DNA of 17,981 nt from NCBI GenBank assembly GCA_030740295.1, contig JASLXP010000001.1:1-17981 (forward strand), in the 5' to 3' direction. The notes below the pieces were generated by a model that saw only the letters and a program-made list of their open reading frames with translations, did not search any database and was not told where the DNA came from. This stretch comes from Planctomycetota bacterium (lineage in GTDB: Bacteria; Planctomycetota; PUPC01; JACPCR01). Shown one piece after another: positions 15,480 to 17,981 of this stretch. The stretch's first letter is position 1, and the number at the start of each line of letters is the position of its first letter. A program made the position numbers and the translations under genes.

Positions 15480-16988
15480 TCAATCTTTCTGGTCGTATCG
15501 AATGTAATCCGGATGGTTATAGAGCTGCTTCTTCGCCGCTTGCTGCTTGTCATTCTTTGTGAACCATTTCTTCCCGTGCCTGGACGCCCAGAAAGGATGG
15601 TCGTTTTCAAGATGGGACGGAAGGCTCTTGATGAGCCCATCGAACAACGACCATACTTCTGCCTGTTCCGGGCTCTTACGCAGCCTGACGTAATCGCGGC
15701 CATAACGGTTCTTTCCCGTGAGATAGAGACGCCCCTCGGGCTTGCCATAAAAAGGAGATCTGGCTTCCAGCAGATAGTCCTCGGTGCGGAACACCTGAAC
15801 CGGGCCCGTATATGCGTAAATCCAGTCACGATGGCTATCGGACTTCCCGCTCAAGAATGGCAATTGGCTCTTGCCATCAAACAGGACGTCCTTCGGGTGC
15901 TCGACGCGTGCGATATCCAACAGCGTGGGCGCGACGTCAGAAAAATCGGTCAGCGCATCGGTAACCCCGCGACGTTTGACGCCCGGCCCCTTCACCACAT
16001 AAGGCACGTGAACGCCGCGCTCCACACCACGGTCTTTTGCGGTCACCGCAGTACCGTTGTCCGCACAGAAAATGAACCAGGTGTTCTGCTCAATGCCCAG
16101 CGCTTTTGCCTTGTCGACCAGTTTGCCGATCAGCTTGTCCATATACTGGATGAGATTGGCGAAGCGTTGTTGCTGTCGGCCGCTGTATGCTTCCAGCGCG
16201 CGCGTTTTCTCCTCCCCGCTCATTCCCTTTGTATCCGGTTTGGGCAATTCGATATCCATCTGCTTGCCCGCGTCGGGCGTCGTGGAATAGGGCCCGTGCG
16301 GGATCACCGTCGGCCAGTACGCAAGAAACGGCTCGTTCGCCTTCGCCTTTCGCGTCATGAAATCCATGAGAAATTCGCAACGGATATCCGGGCCAAAATC
16401 ACCTTCCGTAACCTTGACATATTTGCCGTTCTGGACCGTCGACGGATACCAGTAACGAGTGTCTGGCAGCTTCATGGGCTTCCGCAGGCCATCGGCAATG
16501 ATATCCTTCCCCGTGTGGCTCTTTATCTTTTCCGGCCCTTCCCAGAGACAGTATTCATCAAAGCCCACTTCAGGTTCCCATGGGTTTTTGGCGCCGCAAT
16601 GCCACTTGCCCGCAATGGCGGTTTTGTATCCGTTTTGCCGGAGCAACTTTGCCCAACTGTGCTGCTTCGTGAATAGAGTGCCCCTCGAGCCTGATGCCCA
16701 CATGTCATTGCGAAATACGCCCGACCGATTTGCATAGACTCCTGTCATGAGGAGCGCTCGCGAGGGCGCACAGATGGCCGGGGCAAAGCAGGTACGAAAC
16801 CTCACGCCCTCGGCCGCAATCCGATCGATGTTTGGCGTCTTCGCCGTACCGGGCTGACCGTAGCATGAGAACATGTCCGCACTCACATCGTCCGCCAGAA
16901 TCAGAACGATGTTAGGCCTGGCGTCCGCCAGGGCACTTATGTGCACACACAACAGGAGAGTGATGCCAAGAGGCATGAGCTTCAGCAT
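15480..16988 (-). CDS. Secreted sulfatase (formylglycine-dependent, S1-type)
   Basis: A 502-residue protein with a signal peptide (about residues 1-23, LMPLGITLLLCVHISALA). The sulfatase core starts at PNIVLILADD, with Asp33/Asp34 as calcium ligands. The maturation signature CAPSRALLMTG has Cys73, to be oxidised to formylglycine, and Arg77. Other active-site candidates are Lys128 and His130 (AGKWHCG), His231 (VIPHGPY), Asp310-Asn311 (FCADNG) and Lys319. All expected residues are present, so it should be active on sulfate esters. The Cys-type site needs an anaerobic or FGE-type maturase that is not in this window. The natural substrate is not readable; the neighbouring lyase makes a sulfated glycosaminoglycan-like glycan plausible. 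No strong ribosome binding site is visible before the ATG. It may be transcribed with the NIPSNAP genes downstream. Confidence 0.93.
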   Translation of the reverse strand: MLKLMPLGITLLLCVHISALADARPNIVLILADDVSADMFSCYGQPGTAKTPNIDRIAAEGVRFRTCFAPAICAPSRALLMTGVYANRSGVFRNDMWASGSRGTLFTKQHSWAKLLRQNGYKTAIAGKWHCGAKNPWEPEVGFDEYCLWEGPEKIKSHTGKDIIADGLRKPMKLPDTRYWYPSTVQNGKYVKVTEGDFGPDIRCEFLMDFMTRKAKANEPFLAYWPTVIPHGPYSTTPDAGKQMDIELPKPDTKGMSGEEKTRALEAYSGRQQQRFANLIQYMDKLIGKLVDKAKALGIEQNTWFIFCADNGTAVTAKDRGVERGVHVPYVVKGPGVKRRGVTDALTDFSDVAPTLLDIARVEHPKDVLFDGKSQLPFLSGKSDSHRDWIYAYTGPVQVFRTEDYLLEARSPFYGKPEGRLYLTGKNRYGRDYVRLRKSPEQAEVWSLFDGLIKSLPSHLENDHPFWASRHGKKWFTKNDKQQAAKKQLYNHPDYIRYDQKD

Positions 16989-17177
16989 AAGGGTTTGGAA
17001 AAGAGGGAACGATGGAAGGCTGAATAAGAGCAGACGAGGCAGTTTTCGCCAAGACGCCCCCCATGCCCTGCATGACTCAAGTAACCACCTTCTGCTATGT
17101 TGGGTCGCACAGAAGGCCCCGTCGGTACTTCGTCAATTAGCCGCCGGTCTCAACCCGGGAGAGGATTCACATTCCGA

Positions 17178-17195
17178 CCGTTTACCTCCGTTTAC
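17178..17195 (+). repeat. Two direct repeats of CCGTTTAC at 10-bp spacing
   Basis: CCGTTTAC occurs at 17178-17185 and again at 17188-17195, one helical turn apart, within the 267-bp divergent intergenic region between the sulfatase and the TPR-like gene. Such spacing is typical of sites for regulators that bind one face of DNA. This is position-based inference only. Confidence 0.3.
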
Positions 17196-17212
17196 TTTTC
17201 GTAGCCGATCAC

Positions 17213-17250
17213 TTAACTTCGACAGTAGATTCAATCCCTCGAAGTCTTAA
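17213..17250 (+). promoter_or_regulatory. Inverted repeat just before the TPR-like gene
   Basis: ACTTCGA (17216-17222) pairs with TCGAAGT (17239-17245) around a 16-base loop, and a flanking TTA/TAA extends the stem after a 2-base bulge. The right arm ends 5 bases before the ATG and no Shine-Dalgarno sequence is visible. It may be an operator or a 5'-leader structure affecting translation. Confidence 0.3.
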
Positions 17251-17255
17251 TCCAG

Positions 17256-17759
17256 ATGACAGAATTCGAATTAAAATCCCTGCATTCTGACGCGATTCCA
17301 GCTGCCCTGGAAAAGGCCAGACAGTACCGCGTTCTCAACGAACCGGGCGAGGCCGAGAGCATCTGTCTCGACATCCTTGTTGCCCAGCCGGAGAACGAAC
17401 AGGCGATGGTTGTTCTCCTGCTTGCCATGTCCGACCAATTCGATACGCAGTTGCGCACAAAGTTTCCTGAAGCAAGAGACCTGGTCGGTCGCTTGCCCAG
17501 CGAATACATGCGAGCTTATTACAGGGGAGTCATTCACGAACGCCGGGCCAAGGCGCACCTGCATCGTGGCAGCCCGGGGTCGAATCATGTTGCCTATGAA
17601 TGGTTCATGAAGGCCATGCAGGAATTTGAAGTGGCCGAATCTATCCAGCCGGCCGGCAACGATGATGCCATCCTCCGTTGGAACACCTGTGCACGATTCA
17701 TCATGAACCGTGGGCTGAAACCAGGACCGGAGGAACGGGCGCAGACGATGCTCGAATGA
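17256..17759 (+). CDS. TPR-like conserved hypothetical protein
   Basis: A 167-residue, soluble, mostly helical protein without a signal peptide. Residues about 13-48 (AIPAALEKARQYRVLNEPGE and AESICLDILVAQPENEQAMV) look like one degenerate tetratricopeptide repeat, and about 110-145 (HVAYEWFMKAMQEFEVAESI) like a second. Between them, YMRAYYRGVIHERRAKA is a conserved helix, and the end carries GNDDAILRWNTCARFI. This layout is familiar to me from small TPR-annotated proteins in planctomycetes and some other phyla; no function is known. TPRs usually mediate protein contacts. It is divergent from the sulfatase and may not belong to the glycan locus. The coding frame looks complete. Confidence 0.75.
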   Translation: MTEFELKSLHSDAIPAALEKARQYRVLNEPGEAESICLDILVAQPENEQAMVVLLLAMSDQFDTQLRTKFPEARDLVGRLPSEYMRAYYRGVIHERRAKAHLHRGSPGSNHVAYEWFMKAMQEFEVAESIQPAGNDDAILRWNTCARFIMNRGLKPGPEERAQTMLE

Positions 17760-17874
17760 CTGACTTTGCCCGCAACCCGTTATCTTCGCAGCATTAGAGG
17801 GATGGAACGGTTGAGCCGTGAAATGTGGCCGCTGATGCTGGCCAGTCAGCGGGACTCCGGTGATCTATGAGATG

Positions 17875-17898
17875 CTCGGCCATGGTCGCCGCCGAGCA
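17875..17898 (+). other. 7-bp stem-loop in the gene-free right end
   Basis: GCTCGGC (17875-17881) pairs with GCCGAGC (17892-17898) around a 10-base loop. No T-run follows and it is 115 bp past the TPR-like stop. I see no supportable gene in 17760-17981, so this end may belong to a downstream leader region outside the window. Confidence 0.2.
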
Positions 17899-17981
17899 AG
17901 GCGCAGCCGATGTTCCAAATCACGATTCCCTGATTCAATCCTGAAGCAGATCCGCGCAGAGCCGCATGATGTCTGTGTGCG

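Noticed and set aside
15513..16676. 387-codon open frame on the plus strand inside the sulfatase
   Set aside because: It is antisense to a sulfatase with all active-site motifs intact, shows no domain, and is explained by codon bias of the real gene.
17873..17981. Open frame from ATG 17873 to the window edge
   Set aside because: It is Arg-rich, lacks a ribosome binding site and resembles translated GC-rich non-coding DNA; it cannot be judged without sequence beyond the edge.

Overview
The window looks like chromosomal DNA from a PVC-group bacterium, most likely a planctomycete. The case rests on family content and I made no taxonomic search. It holds a secreted sulfatase, NIPSNAP-domain secreted proteins, an NPCBM-tailed protein, a DegT-type protein opening LAINGGEPVRT, a GH32/43-like propeller protein and a small TPR-like conserved protein. 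There is no SusC/SusD pair, tRNA, rRNA, CRISPR array or transposase in view.

Layout. Positions 1-45 are a heptanucleotide tandem repeat cut by the window edge. At 229-2865 (+) lie an amidohydrolase and a sugar-type MFS transporter that resembles the MFSD4/NaGLT1 group. At 2891-6689 (-) a probable two-gene unit encodes a secreted GH20/GH84-like hexosaminidase with a C-terminal CBM9-like domain, then a GH32/43-like beta-propeller protein; a perfect 8-bp hairpin separates them. The stretch 6690-7298 has no intact gene and appears to hold decayed fragments, including an orphan signal peptide. At 7299-9416 (+) are a zinc phospholipase C/S1-P1-like protein fused to an NPCBM domain and a DegT/DnrJ/EryC1 aminotransferase that has lost its C-terminal third. 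At 9600-12203 (+) is a family 8 polysaccharide lyase of the chondroitin ABC lyase type. At 12254-16988 (-) are, in transcription order, a sulfatase, a secreted protein made of two NIPSNAP domains, and a larger secreted protein with a propeller-like N-terminal region followed by two more NIPSNAP domains. At 17256-17759 (+) is the TPR-like protein.

How the parts may work together (inference). The lyase would cut a uronic-acid-containing, probably sulfated, polysaccharide. The sulfatase would remove sulfate and the hexosaminidase-like protein amino sugars. The MFS transporter could import sugars, and the amidohydrolase (same superfamily as uronate isomerase) might process an acid product. This suggests a glycosaminoglycan-like glycan degradation island without SusCD. 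The least explained part is the pair of adjacent secreted proteins carrying four NIPSNAP domains between them, beside the sulfatase and lyase; this is the best candidate for an undescribed activity. Truncated and decayed genes between 6690 and 9599 suggest the middle of the island has been rearranged.
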